Shown piece by piece: positions 26,420 to 35,696 of a DNA stretch of 64,000 nt (positions within the stretch are counted from its first letter, which is position 1; each line of letters begins with the position of its first letter). The stretch lies in contig JAEZMD010000002.1 of assembly GCA_023435745.1 (NCBI GenBank), positions 235,168 to 299,167 on the forward strand. The letters run 5' to 3'. Origin of the DNA: Bacillota bacterium. GTDB lineage: Bacteria; Bacillota; Clostridia; Acetivibrionales; DTU013. Below the pieces are notes generated by a model, which was given only the letters and a program-made list of their open reading frames with translations, made no database searches and had not been told where the DNA came from. The position numbers and the translations under genes are program-made.

Positions 26420-28711
26420 TTATACACTACTGTTTTTCAGTTCATTGATAAATGGGGTCAATCGATTTTCCTTTGCCATCTGCTCCAAAAGTCCGCATAT
26501 AATATCGAGCTGTATGGATATTTTCTTTTCTCTGACATGCTCATCACAGAACCTGCGCAATACTGCAGGGATCTCTTCAGCATCAGAAAAGCGGCAAAAG
26601 ACATAACGGCTGCTCAAGCCATATTCACGCTTTCTGATATCGTTGCTTAAATTAAATATGCTGTCATCAATGTAAGATATACCAAAATAATCAGGCTTTC
26701 CGCCACGCTCCAGCAAACGGACATATCCGATTATTCGTGTCCTCATTTTTGTCTTTGCAGTTTTCAGTTTATAATTGCATTCCTCGCAGAACTCACGCCT
26801 CATGGCATTTATTAAGATATCCCTGAATCCTTTTTTGTTTTTCCTATCCTTTGCGTCTCCTTTGCATTTCACATCCTTATAATTGACAGAGCCCGAACCG
26901 GAGGGGGCGTATCTTCCGCTGTTTGCCCTGGAGCGATCGGCCTGCTTCCCGATGATGATCCTGTTGTCTTTTGTAAACGCTAATGTGGAAATACCAATAA
27001 AATTGGAGCAGGAGCTATAGTCCAGGTCATATAGAATATTATCCTCGTCCATGAGCAGCCTGCTGCCATCAAAGGATAGTTTTATATCATGGGAAGATTT
27101 GAACTTCTTGTAGACGATTTCATGAGTACACTGACCGTCAAAATATGCAGTTTTCTGGACGGTGACAGAGGAAATACCAGGGTGCAGGTCGCTGATCTGT
27201 CTTAACAAGTGTCCATTGAACGTGATTTCTGGTTTTGAAAAGGTCAGGTTCATAATGCTCGGGACAAGCTTTGATACCTCATCAGCAATTCTAAAGCTGT
27301 AATTCAACAGGCGTACTTTAATGTCAGCCTCTTGGGAGGTATCCTGCAGGCGCTTGTTTACTTCATGGCTCATGACATAGCTTTCTTTCGTCCGGCCATT
27401 AAAGAAGTCAAGAACCTGATAGCCATTGCCCGCCTGCTCCGGGGAAAGCCTTAGCTGATGGAGCGTTTTTTGCTTTGTACTCTCATTGGAAAATACCAAA
27501 TAAGCTCTTGAAAAATTGCGATACTCAAAAACAGTCGACACTAACGTCGCCAACGCAGTGGTTATGGTAATAATCAGTGGGAGCTTTGAAATAATGTCCA
27601 TGGGTGATACAGTCGTATTCACTTGATTTGCACCGGCATTTCCTACGGCTGAAGGATCAATAAGGAAATAAGTTATGAATGCATGGACAATCGTTGCTGC
27701 AGTCACCAAAATAGTTGCAATATAACTCTTTTTTAATCCAAAAGCCATAAATGCACTTTGCCACTTTCCGATAATACGAAAAAAGAGAATGTTCAACTTT
27801 TTCCACAGATTCTGCTTCCTGCTTTCATTTCTCTCCGCATTGCCGATCACCAACACGGCCGTTGCGTCGTCGGAGGGCTTGAGACGTGGAAAGGTATTGC
27901 ACTTTGGATCCTTGCCCTCAATAGATCTTATTTTACGAAGCATTCTTTGTAATGGCTGGTTTTCCGCTGCATTCATAAATGAAACATCATCGGCTGCCAG
28001 ATGGTATTTGTCATAGTATGCTGCGAAGCCGTCCGTACATACAAGCATTTTGTTCATTTCGGCTTCGTCGATTTCCAAATGCTTTGCGTGGTCTGCCGCT
28101 TCCACCTGCAGACCCAATATCCAGTAGCCTGTTCTACAGTCGCTGTTTCTTTTATCTCTGTTTTCCCGCAATATTTTTCTGACTGGTTCCTGCAGCACAG
28201 CGTCTATTAAATCAAGTCGCTTCTCTCCGGAAATCTTTTTTGCCGCTGTTAAGGCCTGGTGGTCAAGCTTTTGCACGGAATCATCAAAAACGACCGATAC
28301 CTCGCCGTCACTCCTCTTGAGCAGGACCGTGATATCTCCCAGCACCAAAAGCTCTATTTTTTCGCCTGTCCTTTTGATAAGCGCCATCGAGGCGGATGGC
28401 TCATAAATGGATGCATCGCAAGATGAATCAATACGCAATCTTTCATATTCATTTTTCATTTCAATGATGCATTTTTTCACAAGCTCTTTTGCCGGAATAA
28501 CAGTATCCAAATAGCTACTGATCAGTTCGGCAAACCGGCGCACAAACCACTGAGCATCTGTTTCATTTTTATAAATGCCTTCTTTATGAATGATATCCTT
28601 ATGTAAACCGCTTGCACCATCCAATACCAATAAGTAATTGTAATTACTGTAAGCCAAATAATCCTCGCCGTTTTTACCGCAATTTCCGGGTATGCTACGA
28701 ATGACCTTCAT
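26420..28711 (-). CDS. PP2C phosphatase-2TM-Nudix fusion protein
   Basis: 763 residues from the ATG at 28711 (GAGGAG 7 bases upstream; GTG at 28729 in frame). Residues 1-290 are a PP2C-type phosphatase: LVLDGASG (D31), VLGDITVLL (D126), VCTDGF (D227) and SDDATAVLV (D281/D282) carry the metal ligands. Two predicted membrane helices follow (about 330-351 and 376-395), then a 200-residue domain of unknown type. The C-terminus looks like a Nudix domain: a G-rich strand GRYAPSGSGSVNYKD at 599 and RREFCEEC at 638-645, which resembles the REUXEE part of the Nudix box but with an extended loop before it. No partner gene is adjacent. The Nudix call rests on one motif and is less sure than the phosphatase. 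Confidence 0.65.
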   Translation of the reverse strand: MKVIRSIPGNCGKNGEDYLAYSNYNYLLVLDGASGLHKDIIHKEGIYKNETDAQWFVRRFAELISSYLDTVIPAKELVKKCIIEMKNEYERLRIDSSCDASIYEPSASMALIKRTGEKIELLVLGDITVLLKRSDGEVSVVFDDSVQKLDHQALTAAKKISGEKRLDLIDAVLQEPVRKILRENRDKRNSDCRTGYWILGLQVEAADHAKHLEIDEAEMNKMLVCTDGFAAYYDKYHLAADDVSFMNAAENQPLQRMLRKIRSIEGKDPKCNTFPRLKPSDDATAVLVIGNAERNESRKQNLWKKLNILFFRIIGKWQSAFMAFGLKKSYIATILVTAATIVHAFITYFLIDPSAVGNAGANQVNTTVSPMDIISKLPLIITITTALATLVSTVFEYRNFSRAYLVFSNESTKQKTLHQLRLSPEQAGNGYQVLDFFNGRTKESYVMSHEVNKRLQDTSQEADIKVRLLNYSFRIADEVSKLVPSIMNLTFSKPEITFNGHLLRQISDLHPGISSVTVQKTAYFDGQCTHEIVYKKFKSSHDIKLSFDGSRLLMDEDNILYDLDYSSCSNFIGISTLAFTKDNRIIIGKQADRSRANSGRYAPSGSGSVNYKDVKCKGDAKDRKNKKGFRDILINAMRREFCEECNYKLKTAKTKMRTRIIGYVRLLERGGKPDYFGISYIDDSIFNLSNDIRKREYGLSSRYVFCRFSDAEEIPAVLRRFCDEHVREKKISIQLDIICGLLEQMAKENRLTPFINELKNSSV

Positions 28712-28968
28712 TTGCTGTCTCCTCTTCACCCAATGTTGTTTTTGTTTACTGTAATTTGATTACTTCATTTTGAATACTATATTATGTCATTGATTATACT
28801 ACAAATAAGCATTAAACAACACAATCGAGATAATGGCTTTACTCCTGCCTGAAGAGCCGAACTAAATTGTTACTGTTCAGACTATCATGAATATTGTGCA
28901 ATAGTGGAAACGAGAGCTACATTTGCATCACCAAATTGTAGATGCGTGAAAATAATTGTAAATGATTG

Positions 28969-28997
28969 TTGAGCTATTCTTTTTAATAGGATATAAT
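28969..28997 (+). promoter_or_regulatory. Promoter of the SAH-recycling cluster
   Basis: TTGAGC (28969-28974), 17-base spacer, TATAAT (28992-28997), 32 bases before the HTH-methyltransferase start. The rest of the 28712-29028 gap shows nothing I can name. Confidence 0.6.
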
Positions 28998-29028
28998 AGA
29001 ATAGATAGGAATTTATTTACGGGAGAAG

Positions 29029-29865
29029 ATGGGCGTGGATAAAGAAATTCTTAATATGGATGAAGCTTCCGAGCTGTTTAACGTCAGCATAAAGACATTT
29101 ATCAAGCTTCTGAAGGAGGAGAAGGTTCCTGCCAGAAAAATCGGAAGGGAATGGCGATTTTCCAGACAGGCGCTCGTTCAGTGGCTTTCTTCGGGCGATT
29201 CACAGCAATACTCCTCCAGTGACAGTGATACAAAAGAGTTTTTCGACAAAGTAGCGCCGGAGTGGGAAATCATGCGAGGCGGTTACTATGATGCGGATGT
29301 TATTGGCAGGCTTTTGGGGGCGAACCTCCTTGAGGACGGTATGACGCTGGTGGACCTCGGTGCGGGGGACGGATATCTTTCAAGAGCGGTTTCTTCCCAT
29401 GTAGGCACAGTCATAGCGATTGACATTTCTGGAGCGATGCTGGAGGAGCTTTCTAAAAAGGCTTCCAAAGAAGGTTTAAACAATATAAGGACAGTTGTTT
29501 CTGATGGCCGGGATATGCCTTTGGCAGATAATAGCGCCGATATCGTATGCGCCAACATGTTTCTGCACCATATAGAAGAGCCGATCACGGCGGCACGGGA
29601 AATGTTCAGGGTACTCAAGCCCGGAGGGAAGGTTTTTCTTGCGGATTTGAAGGAGCATGACAACGAGGAATTCAAAGTTAAAATGCACGATATCTGGCAG
29701 GGATTTTCACAGGATGAGGTTCAGGGTTGGTTTAAAAAAAGCGGTTTCAAATCCGTGCAATTTGACACGGAGGTAGATAAGGGCGCCGGCAGAAAGAATT
29801 CCGGCAAAAAAAATACCGGAAGGAATACAATGGAAGGCATTTTTATCATGATTGCAAGAAAATGA
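29029..29865 (+). CDS. Excisionase-type HTH fused to SAM methyltransferase
   Basis: 278 residues. Residues 8-55 form a MerR/excisionase-like helix-turn-helix (LNMDEASELFNVSIKTFIKL, RKIGREWRFSRQALVQWL). From about 70 a class I methyltransferase follows: LVDLGAGDGYLSRAV (SAM-binding motif I), VIAIDISGAML, DGRDMPLADNSADIVCANMF and FRVLKPGGKVFLADL. The target is unknown. It heads a cluster with a PfkB kinase, AhcY and SAH deaminase, so its by-product SAH is handled by its neighbours. GGGAG lies 3 bases before the ATG; a GTG at 29035 is better spaced and may be the real start. Confidence 0.8.
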   Translation: MGVDKEILNMDEASELFNVSIKTFIKLLKEEKVPARKIGREWRFSRQALVQWLSSGDSQQYSSSDSDTKEFFDKVAPEWEIMRGGYYDADVIGRLLGANLLEDGMTLVDLGAGDGYLSRAVSSHVGTVIAIDISGAMLEELSKKASKEGLNNIRTVVSDGRDMPLADNSADIVCANMFLHHIEEPITAAREMFRVLKPGGKVFLADLKEHDNEEFKVKMHDIWQGFSQDEVQGWFKKSGFKSVQFDTEVDKGAGRKNSGKKNTGRNTMEGIFIMIARK

Positions 29866-29936
29866 TGAGAACGGAAGAAGAACAGAAGGAAACCAAAAGG
29901 AGAGCAAATGATGAGCAATGAGGAGTGTGCGGATAG

Positions 29937-30878
29937 ATGGGTAAAATAATTGTTGCCGGTTCCATTGCCTATGACCATATCATGGAATTCCCCGGACATT
30001 TTAAGGATCAGATCATACCGGAGAGGATTGATGAGCTGAACATCAGCTTTCTGGTGAACAGCCTTAAAAAAGTAAAAGGAGGAACAGCACCGAATATTGC
30101 TTATAGTCTGTCGTTGATCGGACAGGAGCCCGAGGTGCTTGGTACTGTCGGCAGTGATTTTGAGGATTATAGAAGATGGCTTGAAAGTAAAGGTGTCGGG
30201 ACAAGTCTGATCAGGGTGAAGGAAGATGATTTTACTGCGTCCTGCTTTATCAACACAGACCTCTCCAATCATCAAATCACCGGATTTTATCCCGGCGCTA
30301 TGGCGTATGACACGCAAATAAGCATGCTGGATATACCGATGGACGACGTTTCAATGGTCATTGTGGCGCCGACCGAGCCTGCGGCGATGGTCAGATGGTG
30401 TGATGAATTGCGCAGGATTGGGGTACCATATCTGTATGACTGCGGGATGCAGATTCCAAGGTTGACTGCAAATGAGCTGGTTGCGGGAGTATTGGGCGCA
30501 AGGATAGTTGTTTTCAATGAATATGAATATGATATGCTGCTTAAAAAAACGTCGCTTACTGCAGAGGAGATACTGAATCATGTTGAAATAATCGTTGTTA
30601 CAATGGGAGAGAAAGGCTCCGCACTCAGGACCCGGACGGAAAACGTGCGTGTTCCCGCAGCTAGGCCTGTTCAGGTCGTGGATCCCACAGGAGCAGGTGA
30701 TGCGTATAGAGCCGGGCTGATGAAGGGTTATCTGGAAGGAACGGGATTGGAGCAGATGGGCAGATATGCCAGTGTTACGGCGGTTTATGCGGTGGAACAC
30801 AAGGGAGCAACTGAGCACAGCTATACTATTGATGAATTTAACAATAGATATAAAGAGAATTTCGGAGGTATTTTATAA
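29937..30878 (+). CDS. PfkB family kinase, probable adenosine kinase
   Basis: 313 residues. PfkB ribokinase signature: GSIAYDHIMEFPG, KVKGGTAPNIAYSLSLIGQ near the N-terminus and VVDPTGAGDAYRAGLMKGYL at the C-terminus (catalytic Asp in GAGD). The stop overlaps the ATG of ahcY, so the two are translationally coupled. AhcY releases adenosine, which inhibits it; an adenosine kinase next door would remove it. The substrate is inferred from this context, as PfkB kinases are diverse. Confidence 0.8.
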   Translation: MGKIIVAGSIAYDHIMEFPGHFKDQIIPERIDELNISFLVNSLKKVKGGTAPNIAYSLSLIGQEPEVLGTVGSDFEDYRRWLESKGVGTSLIRVKEDDFTASCFINTDLSNHQITGFYPGAMAYDTQISMLDIPMDDVSMVIVAPTEPAAMVRWCDELRRIGVPYLYDCGMQIPRLTANELVAGVLGARIVVFNEYEYDMLLKKTSLTAEEILNHVEIIVVTMGEKGSALRTRTENVRVPAARPVQVVDPTGAGDAYRAGLMKGYLEGTGLEQMGRYASVTAVYAVEHKGATEHSYTIDEFNNRYKENFGGIL

Positions 30879-32140
30879 TGATTAAATGTGATATTAAGGA
30901 CAAGTCTCTGGCGCCAAAAGGAAAGCTGAGAATCGAGTGGGCAGATAACCAGATGCCTGTTTTAAAAATGATACGGGAGAGGTTCGCGAAGGAAAAACCG
31001 CTTGCCGGAAAGAAAATGAGCTGCTGCCTTCATGTAACAACCGAGACGGCTAACCTTATCCGTACCTTGAAGGAAGGCGGAGCGGACATTGTGCTGTGCG
31101 CATCTAATCCATTGTCTACCCAGGATGATGTTGCGGCATCACTGGTTGTTGATTATGGCATTAGTGTGTATGCGAAAAAAGGCGAGGATAGGGACACATA
31201 TTATCAGCACCTCATAGCAGCGATTGAGCATGGACCGGATATGACGCAGGATGACGGCTGCGATCTTGTCGGATTGCTGCATAAGGAGTATAGCAGCTCT
31301 TATCTGAAGAACGTGATCGGCGGCACGGAGGAAACCACCACAGGCGTGATCCGTTTGCAAAGCATGGAAAGAGACGGCGCTCTGAGGATTCCGATTATTG
31401 CGGTGAATGATTCGCAGACAAAGCATTTCTTTGACAACCGGTACGGAACAGGACAAAGCACATTGGACGGCTTGTTCAGAGCGACAAATGTGCTGCTGTC
31501 AGGAAAGAATTTCGTGGTCTGCGGTTACGGCTGGTGCGGCAAAGGCCTTGCCATGAGAGCTAAAGGCATGGGCGCAAATGTTACGGTTACCGAAGTGGAT
31601 CATATAAAGGCGATTGAGGCTGTTATGGACGGTTTCAGAGTAATGAAGCTGGAAGAGGCTATGAGCTTTGCGGATATCATCATCACCGTAACAGGAGATT
31701 TGAATGTTGTTGACGAGAAGCATGTGAAGCTGGCCAAGGATGGCGTGATCATCGCAAATTCCGGCCATTTCAATGACGAGATCAATATTGAGGCTATCGA
31801 GAGATTATCTACTTCCAAAAGAACGGTCCGCGACTTTGTCGAGGAATATACGATGAAAGACGGCCGCAAGCTGTTCCTGCTGGCGGAAGGCAGACTATTG
31901 AACCTGGCCGCCGCAGAAGGCCACCCTGCCATTGTGATGGACATGAGCTTTGCCAATCAGGCTCTTGGCGCCGAATACATCGTGAAGAATGCGGATAAAA
32001 TGGATAATAAGGTTTATTTGCTGCCCGATGAGCTTGACCACGAAATTGCGAGGCTTAAGCTGGAATCCATGGGGATATCCATCGACGTGCTCACCGAAGA
32101 GCAGAAAGCATATCTTTCCTCCTGGCAGAGCGGGACATGA
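30878..32140 (+). CDS. ahcY: Adenosylhomocysteinase
   Basis: 420 residues from the ATG at 30878 (GGAGG 10 bases upstream), overlapping the previous stop by one base. SAH hydrolase motifs: LHVTTETANLIRTL, CASNPLSTQDDVAASL, EETTTGVIRL, the NAD loop VVCGYGWCGKGLAMRAKGMG at about 212, and SFANQALGAEYI. It splits S-adenosylhomocysteine into homocysteine and adenosine in the cytoplasm. The length matches the shorter archaeal/Thermotoga-like form that lacks the insertion of the eukaryotic enzyme. Confidence 0.95.
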   Translation: MIKCDIKDKSLAPKGKLRIEWADNQMPVLKMIRERFAKEKPLAGKKMSCCLHVTTETANLIRTLKEGGADIVLCASNPLSTQDDVAASLVVDYGISVYAKKGEDRDTYYQHLIAAIEHGPDMTQDDGCDLVGLLHKEYSSSYLKNVIGGTEETTTGVIRLQSMERDGALRIPIIAVNDSQTKHFFDNRYGTGQSTLDGLFRATNVLLSGKNFVVCGYGWCGKGLAMRAKGMGANVTVTEVDHIKAIEAVMDGFRVMKLEEAMSFADIIITVTGDLNVVDEKHVKLAKDGVIIANSGHFNDEINIEAIERLSTSKRTVRDFVEEYTMKDGRKLFLLAEGRLLNLAAAEGHPAIVMDMSFANQALGAEYIVKNADKMDNKVYLLPDELDHEIARLKLESMGISIDVLTEEQKAYLSSWQSGT

Positions 32141-32189
32141 TAAAGACAAAAAGGTAGGTGCCCATGGCGGGCGCCTCTTTTTATATTAT

Positions 32190-32297
32190 GGGGGACAGTT
32201 CTCAATTTTACTCAGCGGGGACAGTTCTCAATTTCGTGCGTTAGTTCAGGGAACTCAGGGGCGGCTAGGGGCCGTTAGGGGGACAGTTCTCAATTTC
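32190..32297 (+). repeat. GGGGACAGTTCTCA repeat cluster, three direct copies
   Basis: Copies start at 32190, 32217 and 32278, each GGGGACAGTTCTCAATTT; two are followed by a C(G/A)TGCGTTA extension. They lie between ahcY and the SAH deaminase gene. Confidence 0.8.
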
Positions 32298-32418
32298 ATG
32301 CGTTATTATGCCGTAAAAGTGGTAAAATAGTATTATTAATTATGACTGCGCTAATAATAGCAGGGTGAAAGCTTCCGGTAGACTACGGCTGCCTGGTATA
32401 CTCGCAAAATGCCTGAGT

Positions 32419-32449
32419 CCGGAGCGATCCGTCTGGGCACAAGCTCCGG
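32419..32449 (+). other. Structured leader before the SAH/MTA deaminase gene
   Basis: CCGGAGC (32419-32425) pairs exactly with GCTCCGG (32443-32449). An alternative stem GATCC/GGATC uses bases inside and just beyond the first one, so the two are mutually exclusive. The upstream stretch from 32362 (GGGTGAAAGCTTCCGG) is also GC-rich and could pair. It resembles no riboswitch class I can confirm. Confidence 0.35.
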
Positions 32450-32473
32450 GATCAGAATAACAGGAGAGATAGA

Positions 32474-33784
32474 ATGAATATAATTATTGAAGGTGTAGAT
32501 ATTTTAACGGCAAATCCTGCAGAGGAATATATCAGAAATGCAGATATCGGCATCAGTAACGGGAAGATATCATTTATTACACCCGCAGGCCAGGGACCGA
32601 TTCAATTCAAAGCGGATAAAAAAATAAGCGGCCGGCATAGGCTTGCCATGCCCGGCCTTGTCAATGCCCACACCCACTGTTCTATGACGATTATGCGAAA
32701 CGCGGCGGACGATCTGCCCCTGCACAAATGGCTTTTTGAGCGGATATTCCCAATGGAGGATATGCTGACAGACGATGATGTATACTGGGGCTTCCTGCTG
32801 GGAGCGGCAGAAATGCTAAGATCCGGTACTACGGCTATTGCTGACATGTATCTTCATATGGACGCTGTCGCAAAGGCCGCCGTTGAAACCGGGATGAGGA
32901 TAAATTTATCCAGAAGCCCTCTTGAATTCCATACGGAAAACGGTCTTACAGCCATTGATCAGTTTGACGAGATGAGGGCCTTTTACAAGACCTGGAATAG
33001 TAGGGCGGAAGGCAGGATCAAGGTGTATGTAGAGGTTCACTCAACATATCTGTTTGATATAGAGTCTCTAAAACGGGCATCGGAGCTGGCAAGGGAGTTG
33101 AAAACCGGGATACACATTCATTTGCTTGAGACAGCTAAGGAGCGGAAGGACAGCTTTGAAAAATACGGAAAGTCTCCCGTGGAAATTTGTGTGGACACCG
33201 GGATCTTTGATGTACCTGTGATTGGAGCGCATTTAGTACATGTTTCCGAGGAGGATATTTCGATCCTGCGCAAATATGGAGTGAATGCAGCGCACAATCC
33301 GACAAGCAACCTAAAGCTCGGCAGTGGAATATCACCCGTTCCGTCAATGCTTAACGCCGGAGTCAATGTTGCATTGGGGACGGATGGGGCGGCCAGCAAT
33401 AATAACCTGAATATGTTTGAAGAAACGCATCTGGCGGCGCTGCTGCACAAGGGCGCCGCGCAAAACCCCGAACTGGTAACGGCACGGCAGGCAATCAGGA
33501 TGGCGACTGTGAACGGTGCCGACGCAATCGGCTTCGGCAGTGAAACCGGAGTCTTGAAACCCGGGATGAAAGCGGATCTGATCCTGCTGGATACAGACAA
33601 GCCGCACATGACCCCGCTGAATGATCCCTACTCGGCAGTTGTGTACTCAGCCCAGGGCTCTGATGTGGACACGGTTGTCGTGGATGGGAATATTTTAATG
33701 GAGAACCGCGCGCTAAAATTGATTGACGAGGAGAAGGTCAAATATAAAGCCGCTTCTATTTCGAAGCGGCTGACGAAGAGCTGA
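32474..33784 (+). CDS. mtaD: SAH / 5'-methylthioadenosine deaminase
   Basis: 436-residue amidohydrolase. Metal-binding HxH at residues 66/68 (VNAHTHCSMT), the helix TAIADMYLHMDAVAKAAVET, GAHLVHVSEEDI, then HNPTSNLKLGSGI and LGTDGAASNNNLNMF with the catalytic aspartate; all are typical of the MtaD/SsnA/TrzA branch. It deaminates S-adenosylhomocysteine, methylthioadenosine or adenosine to the inosyl compound. Placed after ahcY it offers a second route for SAH removal. GGAGAG lies about 7 bases upstream of the ATG. Confidence 0.9.
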   Translation: MNIIIEGVDILTANPAEEYIRNADIGISNGKISFITPAGQGPIQFKADKKISGRHRLAMPGLVNAHTHCSMTIMRNAADDLPLHKWLFERIFPMEDMLTDDDVYWGFLLGAAEMLRSGTTAIADMYLHMDAVAKAAVETGMRINLSRSPLEFHTENGLTAIDQFDEMRAFYKTWNSRAEGRIKVYVEVHSTYLFDIESLKRASELARELKTGIHIHLLETAKERKDSFEKYGKSPVEICVDTGIFDVPVIGAHLVHVSEEDISILRKYGVNAAHNPTSNLKLGSGISPVPSMLNAGVNVALGTDGAASNNNLNMFEETHLAALLHKGAAQNPELVTARQAIRMATVNGADAIGFGSETGVLKPGMKADLILLDTDKPHMTPLNDPYSAVVYSAQGSDVDTVVVDGNILMENRALKLIDEEKVKYKAASISKRLTKS

Positions 33785-33835
33785 TAATAAATGATGGCTT
33801 GATTTTCGCAAAAAGTTTGATTTCTTTGGGGGATT

Positions 33836-34996
33836 ATGTATTCACTTTTAATTTTAATAATATATATCGCATTTATTAGTCTTGGTCTGCCAGATTCTCT
33901 TCTAGGCTCAGCATGGCCTGTTATGTATAAGCAGCTTGACGTTCCGTTATCCTATGCCGGAGTTATAACAATGATTATAGCCGGCGGAACGGTTGTGTCC
34001 AGTCTTATGTCCGATAGGCTGACGAAGAGATTCAGAACGGGGCTTGTAACTGCAGTAAGCGTTTTGATGACAGCAGTCGCACTTTTTGGATTTTCTATTT
34101 CCCGATCCTTCATTTATCTTTGCCTATTTGCAGTACCCTACGGACTCGGGGCGGGCGCGGTTGACGCAGCGTTGAATAATTATGTCGCACTTAACTATGC
34201 TTCGCGGCATATGAGCTGGCTTCATAGCTTTTGGGGTGTCGGAGCGGCGGTAAGCCCCTATATTATGAGTTATTACCTGGCAAGTGGATTTGGTTGGAAT
34301 TCCGGTTACCGTTTGGTTGCTATTATACAAATTATACTGACTGTGATACTTTTTATCAGTCTTCCGCTTTGGAAAAGAAATTCAATAAACAAAAACAACA
34401 ATGATACACATGTGGCAGCTCTAACACTTTTTCAAACCTTGAAAATCAGAGGAGTCAAATTAATTCTCATAACCTTTTTCAGCTACTGCGCTCTTGAGGC
34501 CACAGCAGGTTTGTGGGCAAGCAGTTATCTGGTTAGATATCGTGGGATTAGCACCGAAACTGCAGCAAGTTTTGCCTCTCTTTTTTTTCTCGGCATAACT
34601 TTTGGACGCTTTCTATGCGGTTTTATAGCAGAAAAGGTTGGTGATAAAAAGCTTATTCGCTTTGGCATACTATTGACTATGTTCGGGATTATCTTGACGG
34701 GATTGCCTGTCGGAATCAATACAATATCATTGATTGGGCTAGTCATTATTGGTCTCGGCTGTGCTCCAGTCTATCCATCAATTATTCACTCGACACCATT
34801 GAATTTTGGCAAAGAAAATTCGCAGGCGATTATCGGCATCCAGATGGCAAGTGCTTATATTGGCAGCACTTTTATGCCACCGCTTTTTGGCATTATTGCA
34901 GATCATATAAGCATTGGAACGTATCCGCTATATTTAATACTTTTCGCAATTCTTATGCTCATTATGTCTGAACGATTGACTAAAGTAATTGCATAA
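33836..34996 (+). CDS. MFS transporter
   Basis: 386 residues with about 12 hydrophobic helices. The start IAFISLGLPDSLLGSAWPVM, the loop SDRLTKRFRTG after helix 2 (the MFS motif-A position), and the second-half equivalent GFIAEKVGDKKLIRFG support the major facilitator family, close to FucP/YfkF-like sugar or drug carriers. No substrate can be assigned. GGGGGA precedes the ATG. It follows the SAH deaminase by 51 bases and could export or import a nucleoside, but that is only a guess from position. Confidence 0.8.
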   Translation: MYSLLILIIYIAFISLGLPDSLLGSAWPVMYKQLDVPLSYAGVITMIIAGGTVVSSLMSDRLTKRFRTGLVTAVSVLMTAVALFGFSISRSFIYLCLFAVPYGLGAGAVDAALNNYVALNYASRHMSWLHSFWGVGAAVSPYIMSYYLASGFGWNSGYRLVAIIQIILTVILFISLPLWKRNSINKNNNDTHVAALTLFQTLKIRGVKLILITFFSYCALEATAGLWASSYLVRYRGISTETAASFASLFFLGITFGRFLCGFIAEKVGDKKLIRFGILLTMFGIILTGLPVGINTISLIGLVIIGLGCAPVYPSIIHSTPLNFGKENSQAIIGIQMASAYIGSTFMPPLFGIIADHISIGTYPLYLILFAILMLIMSERLTKVIA

Positions 34997-35150
34997 ACCC
35001 ATCACTGCCACTGCTTATCCACAAATCACTGATCCCTGTAATATGTGCCCATACGGTAGCAGAATATAAGAGGGAAGTACTACCTCCATCAATGAAATAT
35101 TGAACCCATCGGGTTTTCAGGCCAGTAGGCTTATCAAGCCTTGAAGCCAA

Positions 35151-35684
35151 TCAGGCTAGGAGGCTTATCAGTACATTGGGAATAAAAACTGCCACACCAA
35201 TGCCGTATAGCAGATCCAGCCAGAAAAAGGATCCCAGCGCGCAAATCACTATGATTCCTACAACAGGCGTTCCGATGATCTTAACTAGGACGCCTGTTTC
35301 CTTTGCCCAGACAGATTTCCATATGCTTGTTGCATCTCCAAGACTGGGAAAGGAATGCATGGCGATGGATACGCCAAGCCAGGTGAGGATCAGATAAAAG
35401 ATGTTGGAGTAATCATCGAATTGTATTATTTGTATAGCGGCCGGCATAGCAATCAAACCGCCAACAATAGAATTAACAAGAAATGGCCCGACCCCGATCC
35501 AGATATTGTGAGATGCCTTTTTAGGGGTTTCGTGCTGCACATATCCTACGGGATTGCCAAATCTGAAGTAGCATACGTTTATGACGGCCACATCACAGAA
35601 CCTGCAAATTAGCTGATGAGCAAATTCATGGACAATGACGCCCGGGAAAGTAAGAATGGAAATTAATAAGCCAGGTATAAACAT
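35151..35684 (-). CDS. Membrane-embedded HExxH metalloprotease-like protein
   Basis: 177 residues from the ATG at 35684 (AGGAGG upstream). The zinc motif HEFAH lies at residues 19-23 within the first membrane segment, with further hydrophobic helices at about 72-90, 100-115 and 140-175. The layout resembles small M50/DUF3267-type intramembrane proteases; GDATSIW could hold the third ligand in the position of the M50 NxxPxxxLDGG region. Function unknown. Twelve bases downstream of the TPR protein gene in the same direction, so co-transcribed. Confidence 0.7.
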   Translation of the reverse strand: MFIPGLLISILTFPGVIVHEFAHQLICRFCDVAVINVCYFRFGNPVGYVQHETPKKASHNIWIGVGPFLVNSIVGGLIAMPAAIQIIQFDDYSNIFYLILTWLGVSIAMHSFPSLGDATSIWKSVWAKETGVLVKIIGTPVVGIIVICALGSFFWLDLLYGIGVAVFIPNVLISLLA

Positions 35685-35696
35685 GGTGATTTCCTC

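Noticed and set aside
29721..30317. 198-codon minus-strand frame opposite the methyltransferase and PfkB genes
   Set aside because: It overlaps two well-supported genes, has no recognisable motif and no ribosome site.
32340..32470. Cobalamin or SAM/SAH riboswitch before the SAH deaminase
   Set aside because: Short stretches such as GGGTGAAA and GAGTCCGGAG resemble parts of a cobalamin aptamer, but the full conserved core and order are absent; kept only as an unnamed structured leader.
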